Shown: positions 7,450 to 17,017, numbered from the stretch's first letter. The stretch: 64,000 nt of DNA from Chryseobacterium camelliae (GCF_002770595.1 NZ_CP022986.1:2232001-2296000); one strand, 5' to 3'. Numbers and translations: made by a program. The notes: a model not told the origin generated them from the letters alone.

Positions 7450-9954
7450 CTATTGATTTGAATTGTCCCGCCTTTGCATTGCGATATGCTTAATGGCGAG
7501 TTCTACATTACCGTCCAGTTCGGAAGCCAATTGCATTACTTCCATTTTCTCGGTTTCTTCAGTCGTGTAAGCGAGGTATTCCTCCAAACTAACTTCGGTG
7601 GCATAGACTGCCGAGTGCGTACCACCTAAACCTATCCAAACTTCTTTGTAAAGTCGGCTTGCATCGTTGTTCATATTGATAGAAAGTACCTGTCCTTTCT
7701 CTTTGTCCGTAAGTCCCAACATCGCCTGTATGTCATCGAATTTGTTCATATACTTTCGTTGGTCAAGCAGGATTTTACAATCGGAGTTGTTGATGATGCT
7801 TTCTTTCACAATGGGCGATTGGATAATATCATCGACCTCTTGCGTTACGACAATCGCTTCCCCAAAAAATTTGCGGACAGTCTTAAACAAATACTTGATG
7901 TATTCTGCCATTCCCTCTTTGGCAATCGCTTTCCAAGCCTCCTCAATCAGAATGAGTTTGCGAATACCTTTCAGCCTCCGCATCTTGTTGATGAAAACCT
8001 CCATAATGATGATTGTGACTATGGGAAAGAGGATTTTGTGGTCTTTGATGGCATCAATTTCAAACACTATGAAGCGTTTGGATAGCAGGTCTAATTGCTT
8101 ATCGGAGTTCAACAAATAATCATACTCACCGCCCTTGTAGTAAGGTTCGAGTACGTTGAGAAAATTGGCAATGTCAAAGTCTTTTTCTCTTACCTGTTTT
8201 TCTTCGAGTACCTTACGGTAATCGCCCTGCACATACTCATAAAAGCCGTTGAAAGATGGATAAATAGCATCCGTTTTGATACGCTCGATATAACCGCTTA
8301 CTGCATTGGAAAGGGCAACTTCTTCCGAACGGGTTGGCGGCTCATCATCACGTTTCCATAAAGTCAGTATCAAAGTCTTGATACTTTCCCTTTTCTCAAT
8401 GTCGAACACGCCATCATCGGTATAGAAAGGGTTAAAGGCAATCGGGTTATCTTCGGTATAAGTGAAGTAAACACCGTCTTCGCCTTTGGTCTTTCCTTTG
8501 ATGAGTTCGCATAAGCCCTGATAAGAGTTACCCGTATCTACCAACAGTACGTGTGCGCCCTGTTCGTAATACTGCCGTACCATATGGTTAGTGAAGAATG
8601 ATTTACCACTGCCGGAGGGACCAAGTATGAACTTGTTCCGGTTCGTGATGATCCCACGCTTCATAGGCAGGTCGGAAATATCCAAATGGATAGGTTTTCC
8701 TGTAAGCCTGTCAGCCATCTTGATACCGAACGGCGAGGGCGAATTGTGGTAGTTGGTTTCTTCCGTAAAGAAGCACAATGCAGGCTCAATGAACGTGTAA
8801 AAACTTTCTTCGCTCGGAAAGTCGCCTGCATTGCCCGGCATTCCTGCCCAGTACAAGGTAGCCACATCCGTAGTGTTGTGCCGGGGTTTACACTCCATCA
8901 GTGCCAATGCACTACCGCAATCGTTCTTTAGCTGTTTCAGTTCCGCAGGGTCTTCCGACCACGCCATAATGTTGAAGTGCGCACGGATGGAGGACAGCCC
9001 GAAGCTGTGGGCTTCGTTCAGGTACTTTTCTATCCACTCTTTGTTGATTTGATTGGCACGGCTGTACCTTGCCAGTGAGTGCATATTCCGTGCGGACTTC
9101 TCGAACTTTTGAAGGTTGTCTTCGCTGTTATCCAAAAAAATGTACTGGTTGTAGATGTGGTTGCAGCTTAACAGCAAACCCACAGGTGCAGCGAATGACA
9201 GGCGACAGTCGCTACGGTCGGTTGATAGCTTTTCAAAACGGGTATCTGCTGATACTGTTCCGGGCAGGTCGTCCGTATCGGAAAGCGTGTGCAGGCTTAA
9301 CCTTTTGTTGCCGATGCGTACCTCTTCGTTTCCAAGTGCGATGTCCTGCATTGGTGTTCCGGCTCCCCTCGATAGCGTGAGGTACTGCTCCAGTAATCCC
9401 TGTGTATCTTCCGTACCGATGATTTCATCTTCGGTCAGGCATTTCAGGCTTACAAAACCGCTATCGTTCACGATACGCTCAAATTGGGCGACCGCCTCCA
9501 TAAAGCGATGTATCGTTTCCTTGTTCCTGATTTCCTTTTGTATCAGTGTGCCTTTGCAAAGCGAACTGAAGTTGCTTTGCATCCGCATTCTTTCCTTAGT
9601 GGTCTTCGTCAAGAACAGGTAACAATAATGGTTCAGGAACGGTCGCTCATTGAAATGGCGTTGATAAGACTTTGATAAAAAACTTTGGTCTTCTATTGAC
9701 AGATCGGGCGCATAGCTTTCCTTGATGTACCAATCCTGTTTGTGAATGACCGTAAAATCAGGCAGGGTTTTAATCGCTTTGTGCCAGGCGGAATGTATCG
9801 CTTCATATTCCGCAGAAGCTACCGTGAACAGTTCCGGCAGGCGCACTTCAAAGCAGGCGGTAATGTCCGCATCTTTGGAAAGGATGCAGTTGTTCTCTAC
9901 TGCCAACAACGGAAATTTGTTTTCCAGTGTGGTGGTCTTTGCTACATTTCTCAT
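7450..9954 (-). CDS. traG: Conjugation ATPase TraG (VirB4 family)
   Basis: 834 aa, the energising ATPase of the type IV mating channel. Walker A GPSGSGKS lies near residue 445-452 and Walker B (KLILIEEAW) near 665-675, followed by a conserved VTQEVDDI segment. The N-terminal 400 residues match the VirB4/TraG N domain. It acts at the inner membrane with TraJ and TraF. Its start overlaps the traF stop by 4 bp (ATGA), and it is followed by traI. Length is normal and there is no frameshift. Confidence 0.92.
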   Translation of the reverse strand: MRNVAKTTTLENKFPLLAVENNCILSKDADITACFEVRLPELFTVASAEYEAIHSAWHKAIKTLPDFTVIHKQDWYIKESYAPDLSIEDQSFLSKSYQRHFNERPFLNHYCYLFLTKTTKERMRMQSNFSSLCKGTLIQKEIRNKETIHRFMEAVAQFERIVNDSGFVSLKCLTEDEIIGTEDTQGLLEQYLTLSRGAGTPMQDIALGNEEVRIGNKRLSLHTLSDTDDLPGTVSADTRFEKLSTDRSDCRLSFAAPVGLLLSCNHIYNQYIFLDNSEDNLQKFEKSARNMHSLARYSRANQINKEWIEKYLNEAHSFGLSSIRAHFNIMAWSEDPAELKQLKNDCGSALALMECKPRHNTTDVATLYWAGMPGNAGDFPSEESFYTFIEPALCFFTEETNYHNSPSPFGIKMADRLTGKPIHLDISDLPMKRGIITNRNKFILGPSGSGKSFFTNHMVRQYYEQGAHVLLVDTGNSYQGLCELIKGKTKGEDGVYFTYTEDNPIAFNPFYTDDGVFDIEKRESIKTLILTLWKRDDEPPTRSEEVALSNAVSGYIERIKTDAIYPSFNGFYEYVQGDYRKVLEEKQVREKDFDIANFLNVLEPYYKGGEYDYLLNSDKQLDLLSKRFIVFEIDAIKDHKILFPIVTIIIMEVFINKMRRLKGIRKLILIEEAWKAIAKEGMAEYIKYLFKTVRKFFGEAIVVTQEVDDIIQSPIVKESIINNSDCKILLDQRKYMNKFDDIQAMLGLTDKEKGQVLSINMNNDASRLYKEVWIGLGGTHSAVYATEVSLEEYLAYTTEETEKMEVMQLASELDGNVELAIKHIAMQRRDNSNQ

Positions 9955-10283
9955 ACGGCATTCTGTTTAGGTGTGAATTTTAAATAGCGGTGTACAGGCT
10001 TGCGGCAGATGATGTAGCGGGGATGCCTTTTATTGGCTGCAATTTTCATCAGCCCGTGTTCACCGTACTTGCGGTTCAGCGAAAAGGTCTGCCATACAAT
10101 GAGCGAAGCACCGCCTGCTCCGAGGAACAGGCAGATGTAAGAGTTTACGCCTGCCATATACAGTATCATCACGAAAATGAGCGTACCGAGCAAGCCACCC
10201 GCAAAAATGAACAGGTATTGTGCTTTCAGCCCCTTAAATTCCACTGTCCTCCCAATGCCTTTGTTGATATTGTAATTACTCAT
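9951..10283 (-). CDS. traF: Conjugative transfer protein TraF (DUF4133)
   Basis: 110 aa from the ATG at 10283 (MSNYNINKGIGRTVEFKGLK). A longer in-frame reading to 10358 overlaps traE and lacks family similarity, so the internal ATG is chosen. Two adjacent membrane helices (about 23-45 and 49-66) and a basic tail match DUF4133/TraF, the VirB3-like partner of the VirB4 ATPase. It ends overlapping traG by 4 bp and starts 11 bp after traE. Confidence 0.87.
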   Translation of the reverse strand: MSNYNINKGIGRTVEFKGLKAQYLFIFAGGLLGTLIFVMILYMAGVNSYICLFLGAGGASLIVWQTFSLNRKYGEHGLMKIAANKRHPRYIICRKPVHRYLKFTPKQNAV

Positions 10284-10294
10284 AAGGCAAAGGA

Positions 10295-10600
10295 TTAAAG
10301 GAAGAATGAACGCAGGATGGTAGCGGCAACGATCAGGAATATACAGGCCCCGAACCACGAAGCTGCCGTTTTCGAGGTATCGGGATCGCCGGAACTGAAT
10401 TTGTTGTACACCTTAACGCCCCCTATTAACCCAACTACCGCACCGATGGCGTAGATTAATTGCGTTGCGGGGTCGAAATAAGAGGTTACCATTTGGGTAG
10501 CTTCGTTGATGCCCGCCGAGCCGTTTCCCTGTGCGAAGACACCAATTCCTGACAGCATTGCCACGGCTGCCAGCAAAACTTTTTTTCTTTGTTTTTCCAT
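10295..10600 (-). CDS. traE: Conjugative transfer protein TraE (DUF4134)
   Basis: 101 aa. An N-terminal signal/membrane segment (KKVLLAAVAMLSGIGVFAQG) is followed by two helices (about 48-64 and 80-100). Size and layout match DUF4134/TraE, which has a VirB2 pilin-like topology. It is the first gene of the tra operon here. Upstream, at 10691-10715, lies one copy of the recurrent CAAACRCTGCCAC-type motif, 91 bp before the start codon, so this is the probable control point of the whole mating-channel operon. Confidence 0.87.
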   Translation of the reverse strand: MEKQRKKVLLAAVAMLSGIGVFAQGNGSAGINEATQMVTSYFDPATQLIYAIGAVVGLIGGVKVYNKFSSGDPDTSKTAASWFGACIFLIVAATILRSFFL

Positions 10601-10690
10601 AATTGAAACACATTAATTTGTTACTGTTTATCCCGCACCTTGCGAGCTTTCGGGACAAATGTCTTATGGAAAAAGAGGCGTTATAAGAAA

Positions 10691-10715
10691 GTGGCAGTCA
10701 GAGGAAGTGTTTGGC
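10691..10715 (-). promoter_or_regulatory. ICE regulon motif, copy A (traE operon)
   Basis: Read toward traE the sequence is GCCAAACACTTCC, then TCTGACTGCCACTTTCTTATA. It matches copy B in front of mobC, where the same blocks GCCAAACACT and TGACTGCCAC-n-TTCTTATA recur with a different spacing. The motif ends 91 bp before the traE start. The rest of the 10601-10805 gap holds no gene. Confidence 0.6.
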
Positions 10716-10734
10716 TGTGAGTGGCTTTATAGAA

Positions 10735-10797
10735 AGTCTAAAACCATATTTATTAAACTATTTTGTTTAAATTTGACATATTTAGACAAGTCTTAAA
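10735..10797 (+). promoter_or_regulatory. Candidate operator of the XRE regulator and Gabija operon
   Basis: A near-perfect inverted repeat, TTTAGAC-AA-GTCTTAAA (10781-10797), ends 8 bp before the XRE start codon. A further half site, GTCTAAA, is at 10736-10742. The pair of GTCT-containing sites directly in front of a small XRE gene resembles the operator layout of restriction-modification controller proteins and suggests autoregulation of this defence operon. Confidence 0.5.
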
Positions 10798-10805
10798 AAA
10801 GCAAA

Positions 10806-11090
10806 ATGGCATTTGGAAAACACATAAAAAGACTAAGAGAAAGTAAAGGCTTATTCTTACGGGAAGTTGGGGCTGCATTGGAACTGGATAGTGCTTTTAT
10901 TAGTAAGGTCGAAAATGAAGAAAGACCATTGCCAAGAAAACATATTGAAAAGCTTGCAGACTTTTTGAATACCCCAGTTGATGGGCTATTGATTTTATGG
11001 TTTTCAGATAAAATAATTGAATTGCTACAAAATGAGCCTGTAGCCGAACAAGTTTTAAAAATATCGAGGAAAAGATTAAAAAAAGAGTAG
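10806..11090 (+). CDS. XRE-family regulator of the defence operon
   Basis: 94 aa. An XRE/Cro helix-turn-helix fills residues 5-62 (KRLRESKGLFLREVGAAL, then LDSAFISKVENEERPLPRKH), followed by a short helical tail ending RKRLKKE. It resembles the controller-like XRE proteins that precede restriction-modification genes in Bacteroidota. It is on the plus strand, opposite to the surrounding tra genes, 34 bp upstream of the Gabija-type nuclease, and likely co-transcribed with it. It probably times expression of the nuclease/helicase pair after ICE entry (inference). Confidence 0.82.
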   Translation: MAFGKHIKRLRESKGLFLREVGAALELDSAFISKVENEERPLPRKHIEKLADFLNTPVDGLLILWFSDKIIELLQNEPVAEQVLKISRKRLKKE

Positions 11091-11124
11091 AATAAAAACT
11101 AATCAAATACTATAACCAGTCATT

Positions 11125-13206
11125 ATGAAGATAAAAAAAATTGAAGTTGAAAATTTTCGATTATTGAAGACTTTCTCAATAGACCTTGAAAATGAACTTT
11201 CTCTTGTTATCGGGAAAAATAATACAGGAAAGACTTCTATTTTGTCAGTTCTTGATAAATTTATAAATGAGAAAAGTAAATTTTCTTATGATGATTTCAA
11301 TATTGATTTTAAAAATGAATTAGAAGTTTTAATCAAGTCGGCTGATGTTCCTGAAGAATTTCCACCCAAAGGTATTAGACTGAAAATTTATATTGAATAT
11401 AACGATACCGATGACTTATCTAATGTCAGTAGAGTATTAATGGATTTAGACCCTGACAATAACAATATTGTTTTAGGTTTTGAATACACGGTAATTTATG
11501 ATGACTTTTTAAGAATAAAAGCTGATTATGCAGGCTTCGTCGCCAGTGAAAATGCTAAGAATGCTAAGAAGAATGAATATAAGCAAAGGGAATTAAAAGA
11601 TTTTTTAAAGCAAAATTTAGAAGCTTATTTTAAAATTCATAAATTCTCTTTTGAATATAATACGGCTACAAACAAGATTACCGAAACTAACCCAATTGAC
11701 CTTATTAGTGAGAACATTAATTTAAAAGATATCATCAGCTTCAAATACATTAGTGCAAGAAGAGATGTGACAAATAAAGAAAAGGAAAACACGCTCTCAA
11801 AACAAACTTCAAGCCTTTATAAAAAGAAAGAAGATAGTAGCGATAAGACGCAGGCTACAGAAGATTTTAAAGACCAGCTTTCAGAAACCGACAGTACATT
11901 AAGCGATATCTATAAAGACTTATTTAAAGACGTAATAAAAAAGGTTCAGGATTTTGGTGGCGTTAAGTTGAATGACACTGATATCGCAATTATTTCAACA
12001 CTGCAACACCGAGAATTGCTTGAAGGAAACACTACTGTGGTGTACACTCACGATGACCACAGATTGCCGGAGCATTACAATGGTTTAGGCTATATGAACC
12101 TAATAAGTATGATTTTTGAAATTGAAATTTTAGTACAAGATTTCAAGAGAGATAAAGACAAAAAGCCAGCAGATATTAATTTACTTATTATAGAAGAACC
12201 GGAAGCACATACCCATCCCCAGATGCAGTATGTCTTTATAAAAAATATAAAGAAACTGCTTGGAGAGGGTATCAAAAGAGATGATGGAATAGAAAGACCG
12301 TTACAGTATATAATCACAACGCATTCATCACATATTGTTGCAGATAGCGATTTCGATGATATAAAATACTTAAAAACAATAACAAAGAATGACGTAACCG
12401 CTAAAAATCTGAAGGATTTAAGAGCCCAATATGATGCCGACCCAAAACAATATCAATTCCTAAAACAATATCTAACAATTAGCAGAGCGGAAATCTTTTT
12501 TGCCGATAAGGCTATACTTATTGAAGGAGATACCGAAAGAATTTTGATACCAACTTTTATGAGAAAGGTTGATTTGGAAGAAGCAGCACGTTTACAAGCA
12601 GCAGGTAATGCAGATACATTTTTGCCTCTTCTGTCACAAAATATATCAACTATCGAAGTTGGGGCATACTCACAAATCTTTGAAAAGTTTATTGACTTCC
12701 TGGGTATAAAGTCACTGATATTAACAGATATTGACGCTATAAAGGTAACAGGTCAAAATGCAAAAGGGCAAGACGAATGGGGAGCCTGCCCAGTAAATGA
12801 AGGGACTAAAACGAGTAATTCGGCAATTAATCATTTTTTGTCGGCTGTAACTTGGAATGATTTAAAAAATTTACCGGTTGGAAATAGAACAATTGTTGTA
12901 GGAAGTTCCACAATTTGTATATGTTACCAACAGGAAGAAAATACTTATCACGCAAGAAGTTTTGAAGATGCTTTTATACATCTGAATAGAACATTTGTAA
13001 AAGAAAATAAAGATACTTTCCAAGGGATAAAAAATGCTGCTGATTTTGATGATGATGCGAAAAGCCCTTATGTTTTAGCAGCGAATTGTGTTAAGAAGAA
13101 AACACATTTCGCTTTAGACATATTATATCATAGTGATGAAACATTTAGCAATTGGAATATTCCGGATTACATTAAAAATGGTTTGTTATGGTTGAAGGAA
13201 GATTAA
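11125..13206 (+). CDS. gajA: Gabija-type OLD-family ATPase/TOPRIM nuclease
   Basis: 693 aa. N-terminal ABC-type ATPase with Walker A GKNNTGKT at 30-37 and Walker B/signature LLIIEEPEAHTHPQ at 353 onward. A C-terminal TOPRIM domain follows, with LIEGDTERILIP (Glu467) and LTDID (Asp535, Asp537) as the metal-binding acidic residues. OLD proteins directly followed by a UvrD-like helicase are class 2 OLD, i.e. GajA of the Gabija anti-phage system, a DNA-nicking endonuclease sensitive to nucleotide depletion. It is longer than the Bacillus cereus protein (about 580 aa); a charged insert lies near 215-260. The gene is clearly more AT-rich than the tra genes around it. The stop overlaps the helicase gene by 19 bp. 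Confidence 0.87.
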   Translation: MKIKKIEVENFRLLKTFSIDLENELSLVIGKNNTGKTSILSVLDKFINEKSKFSYDDFNIDFKNELEVLIKSADVPEEFPPKGIRLKIYIEYNDTDDLSNVSRVLMDLDPDNNNIVLGFEYTVIYDDFLRIKADYAGFVASENAKNAKKNEYKQRELKDFLKQNLEAYFKIHKFSFEYNTATNKITETNPIDLISENINLKDIISFKYISARRDVTNKEKENTLSKQTSSLYKKKEDSSDKTQATEDFKDQLSETDSTLSDIYKDLFKDVIKKVQDFGGVKLNDTDIAIISTLQHRELLEGNTTVVYTHDDHRLPEHYNGLGYMNLISMIFEIEILVQDFKRDKDKKPADINLLIIEEPEAHTHPQMQYVFIKNIKKLLGEGIKRDDGIERPLQYIITTHSSHIVADSDFDDIKYLKTITKNDVTAKNLKDLRAQYDADPKQYQFLKQYLTISRAEIFFADKAILIEGDTERILIPTFMRKVDLEEAARLQAAGNADTFLPLLSQNISTIEVGAYSQIFEKFIDFLGIKSLILTDIDAIKVTGQNAKGQDEWGACPVNEGTKTSNSAINHFLSAVTWNDLKNLPVGNRTIVVGSSTICICYQQEENTYHARSFEDAFIHLNRTFVKENKDTFQGIKNAADFDDDAKSPYVLAANCVKKKTHFALDILYHSDETFSNWNIPDYIKNGLLWLKED

Positions 13207-15119
13207 ATTTAGAACCGGAAGTACAGGAAATTTTTCAATCTATTGATAATGGCAGGAACTTTTTATTAAGCGGAGGTGCAGGAAGTGGAAAAACCTATTC
13301 CTTAGTAAATGTAATTCGACAGGCAATAGCTGAAAACCCGACGGCTAAGGTTGCTTGTATGACTTATACTAATGCAGCAGTCAAAGAAATTGAGGAAAGA
13401 GTAAACCACAAAAACCTTAATGTATCTACGATACACGATTTCTTATGGGATAGTATTAAACACTTTCAAAAAGAGCTTAAAGAAGCACTTGTTTCCTTAG
13501 CGAACAATGAGGAAGTAATCAAAATTTCTATTGAAGAAGTCAATCCCGTTCCGGATAATTATTATGCAGTTTTGCCTGATGGTGTACAGTACAAAGAGTT
13601 TGTTAGAATACGTGAAGGAATAATATCTCACGATGAATTGCTTATAGTAGCAAACTATCTTTTTGAAAAATATCCCAAACTTAGCAGTATTGTAAAAGAT
13701 AAATACAAGTTCATTTTCATAGATGAGTACCAAGATACAAGCAAAGCTGTCGTAGAAACTTTTCTTATACATTTTAAGAAAAGTGAAAGAAAGAATATCA
13801 TAGGTTTCTTTGGGGATGCAATGCAATCAATTTATGAAGATGGCATTGGCAACCTAAACGATTATAAAGGAGATGAACCCGAAAAAGTAAATGAAATTCC
13901 AAAGAAGCAAAATAGAAGAAATCCCCAATCTGTAATCAATTTGGCGAACAAACTTCGTACTGATGGTATAATTCAAGAACCATCCGCCGACCCGAAAGCT
14001 CCTAATATGGCTAATGGTGCAATAAAGCAAGGTACTGTTTTGTTTTTGCATTCCACTGATGGAGATGTCAATAAGGTTGAAGAATTTTTAGCCGCGAATT
14101 ATGGCTGGGATTTTAATAATTCAAAGGAAACTAAGGAACTTAATCTCACTCACAATTTAATAGCAGGCAAAGCAGGTTTTAGAACCTTGATGGATATTTA
14201 TGATAAAGACCACATATTAAGTTTTAGAGATAGAATTAAGAAATATATTAAAGATAACAATGTTGCAACTGACTTTTCAGAAAATACATTTGGAGAAGTA
14301 ATTGAAGCATTACAGCAAGGAAAAAGTGGTAGAGAGTTAAACGCAGTGCGTCCTACAAACACAATGCAGGTTTTTATTGATGGTAATGCGGAATTATATA
14401 ATTATGCTAAAGCAATAAAATATACTGAATTTTCCAAAATGTATATTGACAAAGACCAATTACTTGATGATAAAAAGCAAGACAAAGATGATGAAAACAA
14501 GAAAGGTTCAAAAAGAGATAATCTTGTAAAACACTTATTTAAAATTCAGAATAATATTTCTCTGTATCAAAATAAAAAGTACAATGAGTTTTTAAGAGCT
14601 ACAGATTATCATTTTAAAATAACAAGTATCGCAAGTAAAAAAGCCTTAAAAGAAAATATTGAAAGCCTTGTGAATGTTGGAGATAATACAATCGAACAAG
14701 TCATTAATGATGCTAACGAAAAGAGAATTTATTTAATTGATGATAAGCTGATTGCTTTTAAAGAGAACAAGGAGTATTTGTATAATCGAGTGAAGGATGT
14801 TAAGTTTAGTGAATTTCAAAAGCTATATGAATACCTTGAAGGACAAACACCATTTTCAACACAGCACAAAACCAAAGGAACAGAATTTGATAATGTTTTA
14901 GTTATTCTTGATAACGGAGGTTGGAACAATTATAATTTCGGTAATCTCTTTTTAGAAACAGGTTCAGCAACTGTATTAGACAGAACACAAAAGATATTTT
15001 ATGTCTGTTGCACAAGGGCTAAAGAAAATTTAGCAGTCTTCTTTCACAATCCTGATGCAGATGTAATAGCGAAAGCCAAAGTTTGGTTTGGAGAAGAAAA
15101 TGTAATTGATATTGGTTAA
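13188..15119 (+). CDS. gajB: Gabija-type UvrD-like helicase/ATPase
   Basis: 643 aa SF1A helicase. Walker A GGAGSGKT at 29-36; motif Ia region MTYTNAAVKEIEERV; Walker B FIFIDEYQDT with Asp179-Glu180; a late motif QHKTKGTEFDNVLVI; and motif VI YVCCTRAKENL. GajB senses DNA ends made by GajA and hydrolyses nucleotides in the known system. It is longer than the reference GajB (about 490 aa), with most of the excess in the middle (about 400-500, Lys/Asp-rich). The start codon lies inside the end of gajA, suggesting coupled translation. It ends 25 bp before the convergent traD-like gene. Confidence 0.87.
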   Translation: MVEGRLNLEPEVQEIFQSIDNGRNFLLSGGAGSGKTYSLVNVIRQAIAENPTAKVACMTYTNAAVKEIEERVNHKNLNVSTIHDFLWDSIKHFQKELKEALVSLANNEEVIKISIEEVNPVPDNYYAVLPDGVQYKEFVRIREGIISHDELLIVANYLFEKYPKLSSIVKDKYKFIFIDEYQDTSKAVVETFLIHFKKSERKNIIGFFGDAMQSIYEDGIGNLNDYKGDEPEKVNEIPKKQNRRNPQSVINLANKLRTDGIIQEPSADPKAPNMANGAIKQGTVLFLHSTDGDVNKVEEFLAANYGWDFNNSKETKELNLTHNLIAGKAGFRTLMDIYDKDHILSFRDRIKKYIKDNNVATDFSENTFGEVIEALQQGKSGRELNAVRPTNTMQVFIDGNAELYNYAKAIKYTEFSKMYIDKDQLLDDKKQDKDDENKKGSKRDNLVKHLFKIQNNISLYQNKKYNEFLRATDYHFKITSIASKKALKENIESLVNVGDNTIEQVINDANEKRIYLIDDKLIAFKENKEYLYNRVKDVKFSEFQKLYEYLEGQTPFSTQHKTKGTEFDNVLVILDNGGWNNYNFGNLFLETGSATVLDRTQKIFYVCCTRAKENLAVFFHNPDADVIAKAKVWFGEENVIDIG

Positions 15120-15144
15120 ACTTATTCATAAGAACATTGAGGAG

Positions 15145-15780
15145 CTATACAAACTCCCCAATGTCAAAATCACCCAAATCACTTTTCCGCAAGGTGGAAG
15201 AACCGTCGTCGCTTTCAGATGAAAGTGTGCTATCCAAAAGCTCGGCAATTTTTCGGGAAGCACCCTCAATGGAATTTTCCAGTAAGCTGAATAATTCGGT
15301 TCCCTGTAATTTCTGAACTATGGCTACCGCTGTTTCCTTTTGAGCCTGTTCCAAATTCTCTTTTTGGAGCAATGCGCCTACGGAGCTTAGTTCGTCGTAG
15401 GTAACCCCTTGGGCAAAACCGTTATCGCCACCGGATATTCCGTACCTGTTCCATTCTTCTTCCTCTTCTTCCAAATCAGGCATATTGCTGAAAACTTCGT
15501 CCAGTTCTTCCTGCGGAATTTGAATGCTGACGTTTTCGTTTTCGTCGTATTCGATGTCTAAATTATCAGGGTTTATCTCCGGTTCCGTTATTTGGCTTTC
15601 ATTGGCAGTGTTTGGCAGGGAATGGCTTCTTACTCGCTTGGGCTGCCCCATAATATCGGGCAGGTTCGGGTTAACTTTTTCCTGTGTGGGCTTTTGCTCC
15701 GACCTTTTATGAATGACAATCTTATCCTGCAAAAGCAGGACAATGACTATCAGCAGGCAAATCACAATTACTATTTCCAT
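15145..15780 (-). CDS. TraD-like conjugal transfer protein
   Basis: 211 aa. One N-terminal membrane helix (about 2-18, EIVIVICLLIVIVLLLQ), then a very acidic, low-complexity middle (DLEEEEEEW) and a helical C-terminal part (about 125-211). It has the position and layout of the TraD-type protein of Bacteroidota ICEs, in the block that runs ParA, DUF3408, this gene. In related elements it is followed closely by traE; here the Gabija operon lies between them. Function unknown. Confidence 0.65.
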   Translation of the reverse strand: MEIVIVICLLIVIVLLLQDKIVIHKRSEQKPTQEKVNPNLPDIMGQPKRVRSHSLPNTANESQITEPEINPDNLDIEYDENENVSIQIPQEELDEVFSNMPDLEEEEEEWNRYGISGGDNGFAQGVTYDELSSVGALLQKENLEQAQKETAVAIVQKLQGTELFSLLENSIEGASRKIAELLDSTLSSESDDGSSTLRKSDLGDFDIGEFV

Positions 15781-15791
15781 AATCTGATGCT

Positions 15792-16241
15792 TTAAAAAAT
15801 GGGTTTAAACTTTTCGTTGAAATCATCGGTAATGGCTTTTTCAAACATTTCAAAATGATGCTCCAGTATGTTATCAAGATAGGCATACAAGGGTATGGCA
15901 TCTTTACCAATGACCTGTACAATGCGGGATAGGCGTTCGTGGTATTCCTGCCGGATATAAATGCTTTTATCGCCCCGCTTTGTCATCGAGTGGGTTTTCA
16001 AAAAGTGTTCGCCGTAGCTTCCGTCAAGGTTTTTCTTGGTGCGGTTCCTTTCCCGTTGTGCGGGTTTGCTTTGTGATAATTCTTCCTGCTGCACCTCGTC
16101 TTTTACAGCTTCCTTTACCTGCTCTTCGGCAGGTTCAGGCGGTAGCTGCAAACCATCCTTTTTAATACCATCCACCATCAGGTTCATCATCATTTCCTCG
16201 TTAATGTCCGGCGTTACTTTTCTTTTATTGTCTTTTTCCAT
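15792..16241 (-). CDS. DUF3408 protein (TraB/TraC-type), RHH-like
   Basis: 149 aa. A disordered, Glu/Gln/Lys-rich N-terminal half is followed by a C-terminal domain (about 90-149: SIYIRQEYHERLSRIVQVIG, then helices) with the strand-helix-helix look of a ribbon-helix-helix DNA-binding fold. Members of DUF3408 are standard genes of CTnDOT-like elements. The ATG lies 4 bp after the ParA-like gene, so the pair could form a ParA/ParG-like segregation or oriT-positioning module (inference). Confidence 0.75.
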   Translation of the reverse strand: MEKDNKRKVTPDINEEMMMNLMVDGIKKDGLQLPPEPAEEQVKEAVKDEVQQEELSQSKPAQRERNRTKKNLDGSYGEHFLKTHSMTKRGDKSIYIRQEYHERLSRIVQVIGKDAIPLYAYLDNILEHHFEMFEKAITDDFNEKFKPIF

Positions 16242-16245
16242 AGCA

Positions 16246-17013
16246 CTACAATTGAATGATGTTTAAAAATTCGCTGATGAACAGGTCTAACTGACAGGCT
16301 TTCATCAAACGCTCATCAGGTGGCATTACCGTAGAACGGAAAACCGTTTTGCTGTCCGCTTCGCTTTCCTTGCGAAAACGGGTGCTGTTCTTGATTTGAC
16401 TTTGCATCAGGCTTAATCCCAGTTGCCCGATAAGCTGATTGTACACGTCATATAAGGGTGTGCTTTCCCTGCCGTCCACCTGGTTCCAAAACAGGTTAAT
16501 GGTTTGTATGGAAGTTTCGCCCTTTTTCATAATCACATCCTGTAAAAGCTGCGTGAAGATGAGTGTACTTTCCATTACCACACGGTCTGCCGTAATGGGC
16601 GTAAAAATGTGGTGCATTCCCGCCAATGCTTTCAGGATGCCGGGCGTGTTCACGGTTCCGGGCAGGTCGAAGAACAGCACATCAAGCGGAACGGGAGAAG
16701 TGTTTACAAATTCGTGCGCCGCATCGAGTACGCTGTCCGCTTTGTGCTGCATAATGGGATAGGCTTTTTTGTTGATGGTGGTAAACTGCTTATACGCCAG
16801 TTTTTTCAAAGCCTCATTTTCCATTACCATTGCCAAATCACGGGTTTTCATTTTCATCAGGCTGTGCTGCGGAAAATCCGCATCAAATACGGCTACGTTG
16901 TAGCCCAACCGATAGTGCATCGTACTGGCGACAAGCGTAGTAAATGTGCTTTTGCCAACACCGCCTTTTTGAGAAGAAAAGGCAACGAACAGAGGTTTCT
17001 TTTTTGTGTCCAT
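16246..17013 (-). CDS. traA: ParA-family ATPase (TraA)
   Basis: 255 aa. The deviant Walker A KGGVGKST is at 15-22 (SSQKGGVGKSTFTTLVA), Walker A' is near VFDADFPQ, and Walker B is at DVLFFDLPG. This is a MinD/ParA-type ATPase, the usual first gene of the Bacteroidota ICE transfer region. It may position the element or the relaxosome. It is paired with a DUF3408 putative RHH protein 4 bp downstream. A repeat-rich stretch lies directly upstream. Confidence 0.88.
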   Translation of the reverse strand: MDTKKKPLFVAFSSQKGGVGKSTFTTLVASTMHYRLGYNVAVFDADFPQHSLMKMKTRDLAMVMENEALKKLAYKQFTTINKKAYPIMQHKADSVLDAAHEFVNTSPVPLDVLFFDLPGTVNTPGILKALAGMHHIFTPITADRVVMESTLIFTQLLQDVIMKKGETSIQTINLFWNQVDGRESTPLYDVYNQLIGQLGLSLMQSQIKNSTRFRKESEADSKTVFRSTVMPPDERLMKACQLDLFISEFLNIIQL

Positions 17014-17017
17014 ATTT

